NCBI GenBank assembly: GCA_029721515.1
Contig: JAQQSB010001380.1
Coordinates: 1-64,000, forward strand
Reading direction: 5' to 3'
Origin: Synanceia verrucosa
Lineage: Eukaryota; Chordata; Actinopteri; Perciformes; Synanceiidae
DNA: 64,000 nt
Within the stretch, counting starts at the first letter, position 1. Every line of letters begins with the position of its first letter. The notes beneath the pieces were generated by a model. The model ran no database searches, was not told the origin of the DNA, and saw only the letters and a program-made list of their open reading frames with translations. Positions 43,283-55,600 of the stretch are shown in pieces. Position numbers and translations under genes: made by a program.

Positions 43283-46228
43283 AGGCCCATGTTTGTATGA
43301 TTGTGTGAGTGTAAAATATATTAAAATATATGTGTGTGGCAGAACCTCCAGCCCATTGATGTCTCATATTTTTTTTATATATCTATGAATTCTGACAGCA
43401 GAGCAGCCAGACCCAGAGGAGGATCCAGCAGTGTCTGGAGCTTCACCTGCCAAGCATCATGGTATATCAAGTTCTGTTATGTCCAAATATATAATTCACG
43501 AACAGTCACCTGAAGTTTTAATGTATTCTCATAATTGATTTCATTTTAAAAGAACTGTCCAATATTGCCCAAAGTGTAATCTATTAATTTGCTCGTACAC
43601 AGCACACCAACACATTAAAACTTGAATAGTTCAGTTTAGAACTTGCTCTGGCATGAAGTGCCTTGAGATGACTTTTGTTGTCATTTGGTATTATACAAAT
43701 AAAGATTGACTGGGTTATTAATTGAAAAGACAAAGGAAAATGTCTAACACTCATCTGTCCACATACAGTCTATAGGTGTAATGTTTATTGTTTTACACCT
43801 TCAGGTACTTCATCTATTGAGCAAAGTGATTCAGAGGGCATGTCAGTGGGTGATGATGACACCAATGACAGAGATGCTCCTCATCTTGCACTACATGCTG
43901 CCCCACCTGGACCTCACGGTATGATGTGACACTTTTAACTCTCAGTTTACACAACATTATGAGTGCTTTCTGTTTAAATAACATGGATGTTGTAATGCTG
44001 ATCACAAATTCGGAATGGAACTTCATGAAAACTTAAGTGGGGACTGATCATGATTATTTATAATTTACAGACATTTCCCAGTCCAGAGCAGCAGGTCCTG
44101 CACAGCCTCAACTGAAAGTATTTCCACGAACCATGCAAGGCAACAGGAAGAGGTCCTTTAACAGTGAATGGTATAAACAACACCCATGGCTTGAGTACTC
44201 TCAAAGCCAAAATGCTGCCTACTGTTTTGCATGTCGACACTTCTCTTTGCCAAACACCCCAGCATCTGTATTCACATCACAATTGGGATTCTCTCATTGG
44301 AAAAAGGCAATGTACAAAGATAGTGGACTTAAAGTACATGAGAAGTCAGAAGGTCATGTCAATGCCATGTTTGCATGGGGTGAGCACAAGAAGGCAATAC
44401 TAACGGATTCTTCACTACGGGATGTCCTTGATGAAGCTTACAACAAGAAAGTTGAAGAGAATCGAAAATATATTAAAACAGTGGCTGAAGTACTTCTTTT
44501 GACTGCAACACAAAACATTGCGCAACGAGGTCACCGCGAGACACAAGAGGCAGTTAACAGAGGTAACTTTTTAGAAATTTTGGAAATGATTGCAAAGCAT
44601 GACCCAGTGGTACAGAAAAAATGAAGGGAAAGCAAAATGCCAAGTACACCAGCGTAGTCATACAAAATGAAATTTTAACATGCTTGGCAAATATGGTCCG
44701 TGAGGAAATAATTCAGGAAGTGAAAGAAAGTGAAGTGTTTTCTGTGATAGCAGATGAAACCAAGGACCTGAAAAAGAAGGAGCAGCTCTCACTGGTACTT
44801 CGGTATTACTACAATGGGGTAGTGCACGAAAGTTTTCTGGATTTTCAACAAGCTACACGATTGGATGCAGAAGGACTCAAAGACAAAATCATCAACTCTT
44901 TGGAAAGGTATGGACTTGAGTACAGATCAAATCTTGTTGGACAAGGTTATGACGGAGCATCAGTTATGAGTGGGAAAAACTCTGGAGTGGCAGCCAGAAT
45001 AAAGACCCACATAAAACATGCAGTTTATGTACACTGTAATGCACATTGCCTGAACTTGGTCCTTGTTGATTCTGTGAAGGCAGTCCCAGAGGCTGATTGC
45101 TTTTTGCACTACAACAGAAGCTCTATGTGTTCATGTCTGGGTCCTATGTTCACCAGAAGTGGCTGGATGTCCAAAAAGAAATGTATGAAGGTCAGCCAAG
45201 GGAGTTGCAGAAGCTCAGTGACACAAGATGGGCATGTAGACACTTGGCCTGCAAAAATGGACAGATTACCTGCTGTACTTTCTGTTCTGCACGACATTGC
45301 TGCAGAAAATAGTGGGGAAAGATCTGTAGATGCTCGAGGTTTGCTGACTCAGCTAGACCTAAGCTTTGTCAGTCTCCTTGCAACCTTTCGACGGCTTCTT
45401 GGGGATGCAAAGGTGCTGTCTGATACCCTCCAATCTCCTTCACTTGACCTTGCCATGGCAGTGGATTTAATAAGTGCACTCAAAGACTCATTTCAGGAGT
45501 ACAGAAGTGAAACATTTGTTGACAGTCTGTGGAACGGTATTGTAGACATGGCCACAAAGTGCAACATTGCCATTGAAAATGCAAAGAAAAAGAGGTCTCA
45601 GAACGTTAATTCCAGACTTGGTGAATCTGTCATAACCTCTACATTGGGTCAACGCACATGTAACAGTGGTGACAAGGATTCCTTTAGGAGGACAATCTTC
45701 TACCCCATTGTGGACACCATGCTCGGAGAGTTAGACAGGCGCTTCTCCAAAGACAATTGCGAAATAATGAGAGGGATACAAGCTTTAGACCCCAAAAGCA
45801 CATGTTTCCTTGAGGAGCAAGCAGTCTTTCGCTTGGGAGAAATTTATGAAAGTGACTCTGAAGATCTCAGTCATGAACTCCACCAGACAAGGAGGCTTTT
45901 GCAAAGGAAACAGCAAAGTGGAATGCCAAACTTGTCTGGTATTGTGGAACTTGCAGTATTCCTTGAACCACATAAAGATGTTTTTCATGAGCTTTTTCGT
46001 CTGTGTAAGATAGCCATAGCCCTCCCAGTAAGCAGTGCAGCATGTGAGCGTAGCTTTTCAGCTCTCAAACTTATCAAGACACATTTATGCACAACAATGA
46101 CAGATGACAGACTGAGCAACTTGGGTGTTCTCAGCATTGAAAACAGAAGAGCAAAGTCCCTTGACATGGACAAGTGTATTAAACTTTTTGCCACCATTCA
46201 CCAAAACAGGAGAATTCATCTGATGTAA
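42941..46228 (+). pseudogene. hAT transposase (ZMYM1/DUF4371-like), frameshifted
   Basis: Exon model: 42941-43094, 43399-43461, 43805-43918, 44071-46228; all introns are GT-AG and in phase 1. N-terminus MKRKGDIQNFFKKRK, then Ser-rich acidic linkers, then a TTF-type zinc region (SFNSEWYKQHPWLEYSQ, AYCFACRHF, HEKSEGH). The DUF4371-like catalytic region has VIADETKD, GQGYDGASVMSG, VHCNAHCLNLVL and SDTRWACR. The C-terminal hAT dimerisation region has LPVSSAACERSFSALKLIK. Breaks: a one-base loss in the A-run at 44611-44617, and a shifted block at about 45090-45240 that returns to frame. Expected function is cut-and-paste transposition. Confidence 0.88.
43231..43280. repeat. (AC)n microsatellite
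   Basis: About 25 AC units in the second intron region of the hAT transposase gene. Confidence 0.95.
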
Positions 46229-47649
46229 GATGGATGAACAGAGAATCTGTCTAACGGTCTTGTGTTTTTGTAGTTAGGGTTTGTTTGGTTTGAATAATTT
46301 GTCATGTATACTCTGATTACGGTTGAGATTTCAATTGTTATGTACATTGACAATAAGTAAAAAAAAGTCTTTTCTCTGTGATTTAAATAAACATATTAAT
46401 GTATGCTGTATCAAGACCAATGTATTCATTTATACCTTTATCAGGAACATGAATAAGCTATTTATTTTCTGTTCTGTTGCCTGAATGCTATGTTTTCATG
46501 CAACCACAAGATGGCACCTCAATTGGTGGAGCAAACAGGTTAAAATACAGGTGACACAGATTATTCTATGGGATTCTATAAAATGAGTTAAGAGCAGTTA
46601 AATTTTGCTACTCTAATCCAATTTTTGAAGAGATAAGGACTCTAATCTACTACAAGGAAATGGCTCTTAGACAATTTGTACCCTAACCCTGAACATTTAT
46701 TACAGACTAAACATACTTCAAATAAGCAGACATACCTGAGGACTGTGATAGGAGGAAATAGAATTTTAAAAATGACTTTTAAGAAGAGACTTTTTTTATG
46801 AGAATAGACACCTTTATTTGACATGAGAGGGGAAAGCATGGGAGAGAGGTTGGACGTTATGATGGAACCCCCCGCCCCCCGTCGGAGGTTTGCCCTGGGC
46901 CACCCCACACTAGCTGTGTGTCCCCTCTTGGCCACCCCAGTAAAAAATTCCTGGATACGCCACTGACTGCGCATGCCTAAAGCTCCCACGGCGTGCTGGG
47001 AAATGCTGTTCCATTAACAGTACTCATTACAACACAACCTCCACACATCCAAGCGGGCACCACACCTATTGCCAGTACAATGCATAATTTGCAAACATGA
47101 AAAATACAAAAATGAGTCATACACCTGGAAAAGAATCAAAGAAAAACTGATTCTAGTTTTTGGCAGCTGAAGAAAGAAGAGATGAGTCTTCTTCTGTACA
47201 TTCGGGACAGGGACTTAGTGGCCAGTGAAGCAAGATACCACTTCACCTGTTTCACAGACTATACTCAGTACCTTCTAAAAAGACAAATGAGACAACAGAG
47301 AGCAACTTGTATGAAAATGGGTACAAGTATTTCTGCGAGACTGTGATTGAGGAGAGGCTTTTAAAAAGACAAGAAGTGTAACGACTCTGTAGGTTGAACG
47401 TGCTTTTTAAAAACATTGTAAGAGAAAGGAAGAAGTGGACTGGATGACACTTCCCCCAGCTCCAGAGGCAATACTGGAACTGGTGCACTGCTCTTGTTAA
47501 AAAAAAATAAATAAAAAAAAAAAAAACTGTGTTAAGGGGAGATGCAAATGCAAACTGCATGAGCTGCCATGCACAAACCTGTGTCAATGCACAAACTGTG
47601 GCAACAGGTCATTTGAAGATGACGAGGGGTTCCAGGGCCAGCATGAGAT

Positions 47650-49930
47650 GCTAACCCTTCTTATCAACCAGTACTGTGTTTATGTGTTGATGTTATTTGT
47701 TCCTGTCACTGTGTTCCTTAGCAGATGTTTGATGGCGATTAGAATTAGCAAATGATTATTAGAATAAAATGACTTAACCAACAGTGTATGGTTTGACCAC
47801 CGTTTCTCATTGTCCATCATGGGAGTATTACCTAGTGGGAATTTAGTTAGTTTAGTTGTTAGTTAATTAATTTAGTTGTTAGTGCTTAATGAATTAAAAT
47901 TTCACACAATTGATGTGCCACTGAGCTGATTAAAATACAACTTACACTTAGACAACAAGGTTCATGTTGTATCAAATATTAGCCTAAATACTAAAATATA
48001 TAATTATGCTCAGGGTTTCCCCCAAAACTTGCTAAGTCTGGCATCTGATCTGGGGGGGGGGGTGTGTTGCAGCTCGCAGAAGGCTGCTCTGAGCTCAGCG
48101 ATGCTTAGACTGATGGGGGGCAAGTAAAGTAGTATGGTAACACCAATAAAATACAGTAAATAAACTAACTAGTAACATTAATTATACTCACACACTGTGA
48201 GTGCGTGGTTTTTCAGCTGCTAAATTACCACACGCTTGACTTCCAACACTTTGGGTTATTCACATCATGTTAAATGAATAATGTAATATTGATTCCATTA
48301 GAATAGTTAGCGATATCGAAATATAGATTCAGGTCTCTTGAGCTTATTTGACTGATTAAGTGAGCCCAAGTTGTTAACACCCGGTAGGATTTTAGCTAGG
48401 CTATTGGTTAGCGTTACCTTTACAATTATAAATGTCGCCTCGCCAAAGGTTATACATCAAATAAATACCATAGCTAGCATTAATACTTACCTACACACGT
48501 AGACGCTGCTTATTTAGCTCAAAATATTTCGTGTACTTTTTCCATGGCTGTATCTCTGTCTCCACTTCGTATCCACGAGTTGATCTTGAGAGCAGCAGCT
48601 GTCTTCGCATAGCTACGCCTGATTGGCTGGACAACGTCACGTGATTTATATGGTTGCGTGCCATTGGTTTAGCTGATATAGTAAGCTGCGGCGTTTGCCT
48701 GCAAATTTAACGAACTTTACACTATGATCGTGGAAAAATGTGCAAGAATCACGAGTGCCAACAAAGAAAATCTGATTAAGAAAAAAATAAACTTTAAAAT
48801 GTAAAAGATCCAGGTCCTCCCTCACTAGGGATCATTATTTTTAAAACTAAAGCAGATACGCGGCCTCGGCCCACCGCCTAAATATAAGCGGCACTGACGA
48901 CTAGTTTACAAGCACAGATCAGCTAGCATGACCAAGTTAGCATTGAGCTAAAGGCCCAAACGTACTCGGCGGAATGGACACGGAGAGCCCAGAGCTCAAA
49001 TTTTGCAAAGGTCACGGTCTCTGCTCCATACTGTTGTCTCACAACAGCATTTATTTATTTTTCACATCACCCACTTTAAATGTGACATCTGAACTTAAAT
49101 GATAAATAGCTAGCGGCAGAGCGCTCCACTATGGAAGCTTTGAGCTGAACGGACATCCAGATTCTGCTCCGTTCAGTCTGCTGGAGTCTGTGAGCATCTT
49201 TATAATGCAGACACTGGAGACTATGACTGTGCAATATGGTCAAAATGTCATATCCTATAACTTCTTCAATACAAGCCACACCTACTCTAATACACGCTAC
49301 AACAGTAGCTAAGTTAGCAAACATTACATATTTCATGAAAATAATAACTCCTCCCTAAGCTAAACAAATAATTACCTGTCCAACAGGACGAAAGTAACTT
49401 CTGCATCACTTTTCAGTCCCTTCAGATGTCTCAGTGTCTCCACCGATGTTCACTCTGGTTTGTCCTCTTAGCTTTATCCAGAGTTTTGTCTTTCAGTCTT
49501 TTCTTCCTCCCTCTTTCTTCTCTTTGTCTGTTTAGCATGATGAGTCGTCAGAAGTAACACTGAAGTGGTATTTTTGGCTGCATTTTCTCTGACATTGTTC
49601 CCTACAGAAGGGATTTCCCTGCTATCTCTGTATTTCTGCAGATGAACTGTGTGTTTGATATTTCCAGCAACAGCGGGGAGGAGGGAGGGACATGAGCAGG
49701 ATGACACATGATTGGTTCTCTCATCTCGCTCTGAGTGTCAGTTGATTGGTCAGAGTATTTACAGTCCTGTAGCTGCCACAGAGGTCTGATTCTTTCCCTT
49801 CCTTTTTCTGAACACATCATGTATTGACTGCTCTCAGGGTAGAAGGAGCATTTCACCCAGTAGAACAAAAAGTGTTTCTGAACAGCATCTTGGATTGCAG
49901 CTTTAATATCTATAAAGTGTGGTTTATGCT
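47650..49930. other. No recognised gene
   Basis: A G-run lies at 48052-48062. I see no coding features in this stretch. Confidence 0.5.
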
Positions 49931-49935
49931 ACATC

Positions 49936-50070
49936 ACACATTTTCAACATTCAACTTTTATATTAATTTCACACATTTTCAGCATTCAACTTTTAAATTA
50001 ATTTCACACATTTTCAACATTCAACTTTAATTTCACACATTTTCAACATTCAACTTTTAAATTGAATTAA
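49936..50070. repeat. Minisatellite, ~34-bp unit, four copies
   Basis: Units of CACACATTTTCAACATTCAA followed by CTTTTA..ATTAATTT repeat four times with small variation, just outside the CACTA-like element. Confidence 0.85.
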
Positions 50071-50601
50071 ACAAATTATACATTTATATTTTTTCAAAAT
50101 TTATTCTGCTTCACCTTCCCAAAACATTCAACCCAGCATTAGCAGATTAGCTTAAGCTACCCAGCAGGCACCTTGAGGTCAATTTGATGTTGAGAAATAG
50201 TCAAGATTTTGGCTACTATCTTAAGTGCTATACGTTGCAAGTCAAAATACTTGACATCAAATCAACGTTGCTGCTCAATACCTGACATCAAACTACTGTT
50301 AATTTGGTGTCTGATAACATGACATTGAATAGACAGTTATGCCAAGTTAGCATCCTGAATCCAGTGTTTTTTCGTCTGAAAATATTGGTAAGTATCCAAA
50401 TTATGGTTATTTGTGCCGTTAGTGTACATTTTAAAGGTTGTGTCGTCAAGACGAGACATACTAAAGCTATTATTACCGATGCTAAGCATGCACTGCTGTT
50501 AGTAGCTAATTAGCATCGGTGTTATGGAAGGGCGCCTTTCCAGTGGTCGGGTCAGGATATGGGAGGGCGGCCTACGTTTCTGTCGTACCGCAGTTCTGCG
50601 C

Positions 50602-50731
50602 CAGCCGAGGCGACCTTCCGGGAGCGTGAACGGGCGGGTGGGAGGCCTGCGACGCTTGACCGAGCTTCCAACAGAGTGCACCGACGTGTGTGTCGGCGGT
50701 GCCCCGCCCTCCCGGAAGGTCGCCTCGGCTG
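50602..50731. repeat. GC-rich 23-bp perfect inverted repeat
   Basis: CAGCCGAGGCGACCTTCCGG plus GAG (50602-50624) is exactly complementary to 50709-50731, with an 84-bp GC-rich spacer. The whole 50520-50765 block is far richer in G+C than its surroundings and CpG-dense. It lies just upstream of the transposase, so it may be the promoter/5' exon or a separate foldback insert. Confidence 0.9.
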
Positions 50732-50983
50732 ACCGTGCGGACCAGGGGAACCCGACTGTTTAAGCAGTGTCAAAGTATGAAAATAAGCGCGGGAAAGAAA
50801 GATGGAAACACAGTTTGCTGCACAGTTAAGGACATCATGAACTTGTAGAGCTGCTATTTCTAAACAATTTTGAAATTGTTAAATTTTTATATCTCCTGCA
50901 GCTCCTGGTCTGGCCAGTGACCCATCACGGTGGAGTTCTACAATGTTGGGAGACCCTGCATTATTCCTGGTAAGCCTCATGTT

Positions 50984-52090
50984 ATGATGGCATATTTTCG
51001 GAACTGGAGGAAGCGTAGTGCTGAAGTCGCTGCTTTGGCTGAAGATTCCCCTGATTCTGACGATGCTCTGTCTGGAATGCTACAAAGTGGTTCAAGTGTG
51101 GTTGAGGATGAAGCCAGTGACGATAATGATGAGGACTCAGAGTTTGAGCACTTATCTAACACAGAATCTGACAGTGACATTGGGTTTGTGCCCTGTGCTG
51201 AAGAAACCCCTCCTGATCTGGGTGAGGAACTTGCTGCCTGGGCCACCAGAAACAGCTGCAAGCGATCTGCCTTGAATGAAATGCTGGAAATACTGAGGCG
51301 TCAAGGGCATCGGCTACCCAAGGATGCCGGAACGCTACTAAATACGCCAAAAACAGTGACATCAGTTGAAAAATGTGGTGGGCACTATGCATATTTCGGT
51401 ATTGCTTCTGGCATTTTGAAACTGCTGTCACAGAATCCTGGCATATGTGAAAACAATGTAGATCTGTGCTTCAACGTTGATGGTGTACCTCTTTTTAAGT
51501 CATCCAACACACAAATGTGGCCTATACTCTGCAGGTTTTGGGACTTTTCACCTTTCATTGTCACCCTCTATTGTGGATAGTCAAAGCCAAATAATGTTGG
51601 GGAGTACTTGTCTGACTTTATTGTCGAGCTTCAACAGTTGCAGCAAGAAGGAATAGTACATGGTGGCACAACACATCCGGTGTCTGTAAGGGCATTCATA
51701 TGTGATTCACCTGCCAGGGCATTTTTGAAGTGCATAAAAAACCACAACAGTTACACTGCTTGTGAGCGATGCACAACAAGAGACACTTATGAAGGAAGGG
51801 TTGTCCTTGGTCCCAAAGAGCCAGGTGCCATAGACAGGACCGAAGAAGGGTTCCGTCAGTTGGTATACAAGGATCATCAAATTGAAAAATCCCCACTGAC
51901 TATGGCAGGAATCTCGTGTATCCATCAGTTTGCATTGGATTATATGCATTTGGTGTGTTTGGGTGTGGTGAGGAGAATGCTTAATTTCATGAGGCAAGGA
52001 TCTAAAACTTGCAGGTTGTCATTGCGACAAAGGAACATTATTTCCAATCATCTGGACTCCTTGAAGGGACAACTGCCAAGAGAGTGCTGA
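50984..52090 (+). pseudogene. CACTA/EnSpm-like transposase, nonsense-broken and truncated
   Basis: First likely Met at 50984 (MMAYFRNWRKRSAEV; an upstream in-frame TGA at 50918 limits the frame). An acidic segment rich in Asp/Glu/Ser (EDSPDSDD, SDNDED-like) follows. The catalytic region has NVDGVPLFKSSNTQMWPIL (first Asp), then an in-frame TAG at 51578-51580, then in the same frame VRAFICDSPARAFLKCIK (second Asp), a CERC pair, and FALDYMHLVCLGVVRRML. This D...D...H/GV pattern is that of CACTA Tnp2-type transposases. The protein ends at LPREC (52090), without the expected C-terminal part. Confidence 0.72.
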
Positions 52091-52654
52091 GTATTGCTGA
52101 GTATTATGTGAGTTTAATTCATTTTGTTGTTTCTATATTGTTAAATGCCTATACTAAATTAACATGTGTTTGTGTTGGAGACGAGTGGGACCTGTGGTGC
52201 CTGGGTACTGTTGCTTCTTTTGCTTCCTCCTCCACCCTTGCATTGTTGCTACCTGTTCTGGTGTTTTTGACCTCTTTGTTGTACAGTGGTAAGTCTCTCT
52301 GTTTTTGTGTATAGAATCTAATGCTAAGAGACCGCAGATTACTTTATTGTTGATGTGTTAGCTGACAAACTCATCAATAGCGACTTATAAAGTGCAGTGT
52401 TGGAGAAGGTGACATGAATACACAAATGGGGCAAGTGGTTGACACTAGAAGAACAAGGACATGTTAGTAACTTGAAAAGCAAGTAAGTGACATAACTAGC
52501 AGCTTTCTAAATAGTGAACGAGAAGACTCAAAGGTACAGTGTAAGACCCAGAGTAGTTTGAGGGACAGAACAAAAATAACTGGCAAGGATTGACGAGGCA
52601 CAGTAAGGTGTAAGTGAAATGTATGTGTATTGTATGTAGTTCTTAACTGTACAG

Positions 52655-55600
52655 GTTCCCAATATGTGGGCCCGAGCTGTGCGGAAGGAGAGAGATCGGG
52701 AGGAGGAGGGAGTCATCCCCTTGTCTTGGATAAAGAACAGTGGTGTTTTCTGGCCACCTGGAACTGACGCAACCAAAGCCCTTGAGAGGATGGACAAACC
52801 AGACAAAAACTGGAGGAGATTTGTACTCTCTAAAGTCAAATTCACTTCAAGTAGGTTCATATCAATTGGTACCTACTTTATATTTCACCTTTTATGAATA
52901 TTAATACTGATACATCATTTTCATTTATACCAGTGGAAAAAGAAGTGTGTGAGAGCTATGAACTTATTACGGCTAAGGTCAGTGATGATGAGGAGCTAGC
53001 TCTTTCCCGGCCCAAGCGGGTAGCCAAAAAGAAGATCCTTGAAGACTTTGTTTAAGGTATAAATATGAAACATCTGTAAAGCATGTCCTATTTAGATGAT
53101 GTTTGACCAGTGTTGGGAATATTACTGTAAATAGTAATTAGTTAATTACTCAATACTTGTTCCAAAAACTAACTGAGGCTGTAACTGACTCATTCTGTCA
53201 TAAAAGTAATCCGTTACTAGGGAAAGTAAGTATTTACAGTGGAAATGCATTGCAAAAGCCTCTGCAATGGTTGCAGAACTCTCTTAAAAATTTAAAGACT
53301 AATGGTCACGTTTCACATTCACTGACGCATTTCAGCAATCAGCCTTCATCAGAATGTGTGTGACCAGTCACTGACGCTACAACCTACATTTGCAAAGGCC
53401 TCTGCAATCTGTTTCCAATTCCTATGAAGATTTTTGGTTTAGCACTCTCACCTGAAGAGCTTTTTTGTTGAAGTGCAACCCTTTTTTGTAACTACAGTAT
53501 TTGCATTATAATTGCTATTTATGATAATATTTAGATTTTTACCTAATGTTACCTAATGCCGTTATTTTGAACGTCTTCCAACACTGTTTAACTGTTTGTG
53601 ACTTTAAAGCAAGGAGCATAGCATTGTGAGTTAATTTATGTGGCTGCTCAATGTGTTGTGCAGGTAGTGAAGAGGAAATTAGAATGACATCTTGCCATGG
53701 ACTTGGTAAGTGACTATAATCAGAACCCTATACAGTATGTAAACTAGAGTCTAACTGCATGTGGTGTGACTAATTGCGATTCAACAGATTTATCAGTGAG
53801 TAAGTCACAGAGCTCAATTTCCCGTAATGAGGCAGATTCATCTTCAGAACGTCGTAAGTATACATTATATACTATCTGTATATCTAAACCAGAAGCAAAA
53901 TAATATGAATTTAGTTATGTCAATTGTCTGAGTAGAGATTGGGTAGTGTTTCCTTTAATGTAACATCATTATTTACAATCCAACAGGCCCTGTCCTGCCA
54001 ACAGTACCAAAGAAATTTAGCAGATCCTTGTCCAGAGCCCAGGACAGTCAGGTATTTCGGGAAACCATGGAAACACCATTGACTCACAGCAGGTACATGC
54101 CACTAGTGCCACGAAAGGAGTTAGGGTTGGATAAGTTTATACTTCTAAATCTTTTTTGTTCACGTGAATTGAGTTATTTTTTGCTTGTTTGTTTTTTCTC
54201 TTGCTGATTATTTTTATTATTATGTTGCCCATTTTGTTTTTTTGAGTAGTCATTTACCTGATCAATCGATCAACAGATCCAGGTCCAGTAATAGGAGATC
54301 TCGCCAGGGGGAAGAAACACCAATACATCGTAACAGGTCCAGATCACCATCAACACATCGTTCAGGCAATCGGTAGTGCTATGCAATGAAATTTATTTCA
54401 ATTACAATATTGGCTTCCCATGATCATGAAATTACAAACTACTGTTTTCTTACACTCATAGTATATATGTACAGCATACATAGGAATACCCAGTAATCAT
54501 TATTTAAGAGGACATCAAACCTTTTAACAGGAACCATATCTTTAATGTTTCTTTTTAAGCTCAAAATCTCAAATAAAAAATGGTACCGTTAGAAATTAAG
54601 CAAATGTTTATGTTCATTCTAAGAATAAATTAAATATTTGTGATTTCAATATCAGTCAAAAATCAAGATTTTTATTTTTTTCCCATAATCGCACAGCCCA
54701 AACCATCAAAGATATCGGCAAGAGAGCTACAGATCCAGGTCCAGCAAACAGAGCTCTCACCAGGAAACTACCACGCCAACACCAACGCGTCAAAGCAGAT
54801 CCAGATCCACATCAGTGCATCGCTCCTATTCCAGCCATCGGTAGGGCTGTGCTATTAATTTGATTTACATTACAATATTAGCTTCTCACAATCATAAAAT
54901 AAATGAACTGTATAGGGGAATTATTTGTTTGTCAACACTGCGGATGCACGCACACCAGGAGTGCAGAACCAGCACTGTTGTTATGTTAACTGCATACGTC
55001 CAGCTTAGCTGTTTTGTAGCCGTGGCTAGAGCTAGGCCATGTAACATCGACTCTGGACACCTACAAATCCAGAGTAGACGTTATGTAACGGTAGGCTTCA
55101 GCTATGCTAAGTAATGGACAATCATGGGGACATACTATTACATGATTACAACTTTGAAAACTTCATGGCTTTGAAGACTGAGGTGCTGCTTAGTCAAAGA
55201 CAGTTGGTGCCTTTTATTAATGGTAATAACAAGAATATTCATACACTGTGATAAACATAGGCCTACATCCAACGTATTTAGTGCCTTTCAGCAACTCCAA
55301 CTCGCCTTAGCCCTCTCTACAACATTGCATACAAAAAATCTTCGGTTCATCTGAAAGCCCAGGTCATGCTGAGCACTCATCAACAAAGTTCATTAGTGAA
55401 ATTCTGTTTGATTATTAGATTTCGGCTGTTTTTCTCCCTGTCAGTAATTCTGTCACTAAGCCATGTTGATGGTATGTTGACGAAATGCACCCACCTCATT
55501 GGTTTAGCAGACTCACGTGACAAACCACCCACATCCGCTTCAGTCAAAGTCGTCCGTCAAAAAAGTTATCGACCACACCGCCACAAGATCAGCGACCAAC

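Larger units (their letters stand above)
41816..46965 (+). mobile_element. hAT transposon, nearly autonomous
   Basis: 5150 bp flanked by perfect 8-bp duplications ACTGCGCA at 41808-41815 and 46966-46973. Termini CACTGGCG... and ...CGCCACTG are inverted. Both ends hold several GGCCACCCC boxes, likely transposase-binding subterminal repeats. It encodes one four-exon transposase. The 3' inner part (46240-46860) has no gene. Confidence 0.95.
41664..47036 (-). mobile_element. Solo LTR (~215 bp) split by a hAT transposon
   Basis: Ends TGTGTTGT (41664) and ACAACACA (47036) are inverted and begin/end TG...CA. They are flanked by ACCTC at 41659-41663 and 47037-47041, a 5-bp duplication. Once the inner hAT is removed the LTR is about 215 bp (41664-41815 plus 46974-47036). 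GAATAAAC on the minus strand near 41730 suggests a polyadenylation signal, so the LTR is on the minus strand. It lies inside an exon of the decayed gene. Confidence 0.8.
40598..47640 (+). pseudogene. Decayed multi-exon gene for a Cys/His-rich, CXC-tailed protein
   Basis: Coding pieces in order: 40618-40790 (MECCMHLLDKDGPVTPFIDT..., after a CCACAG acceptor); 41060-41207 (ANSGYHRDCYSHFTNMTNIK); 41579-41663 joined to 47042-47158 (ending near PVQCIICKHEKYKN); 47185-47290 (RDRDLVASEARYHFTCFTDY); 47442-47499 (LPPAPEAILELVHCSC, then stop); 47525-47630 (CKCKLHELPCTNLCQCTNC). The YH..CY..FT modules, a CIIC pair and a tesmin/TSO1-like CXC tail are found together in transposon-linked proteins of fish and corals. 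I cannot name the family. The frame is broken by stops, an A-rich insert near 47500 and two nested insertions. Confidence 0.65.

Noticed and set aside
51156..51431. Minus-strand frames over the CACTA-like transposase
   Set aside because: Shadows of the plus-strand coding sequence.
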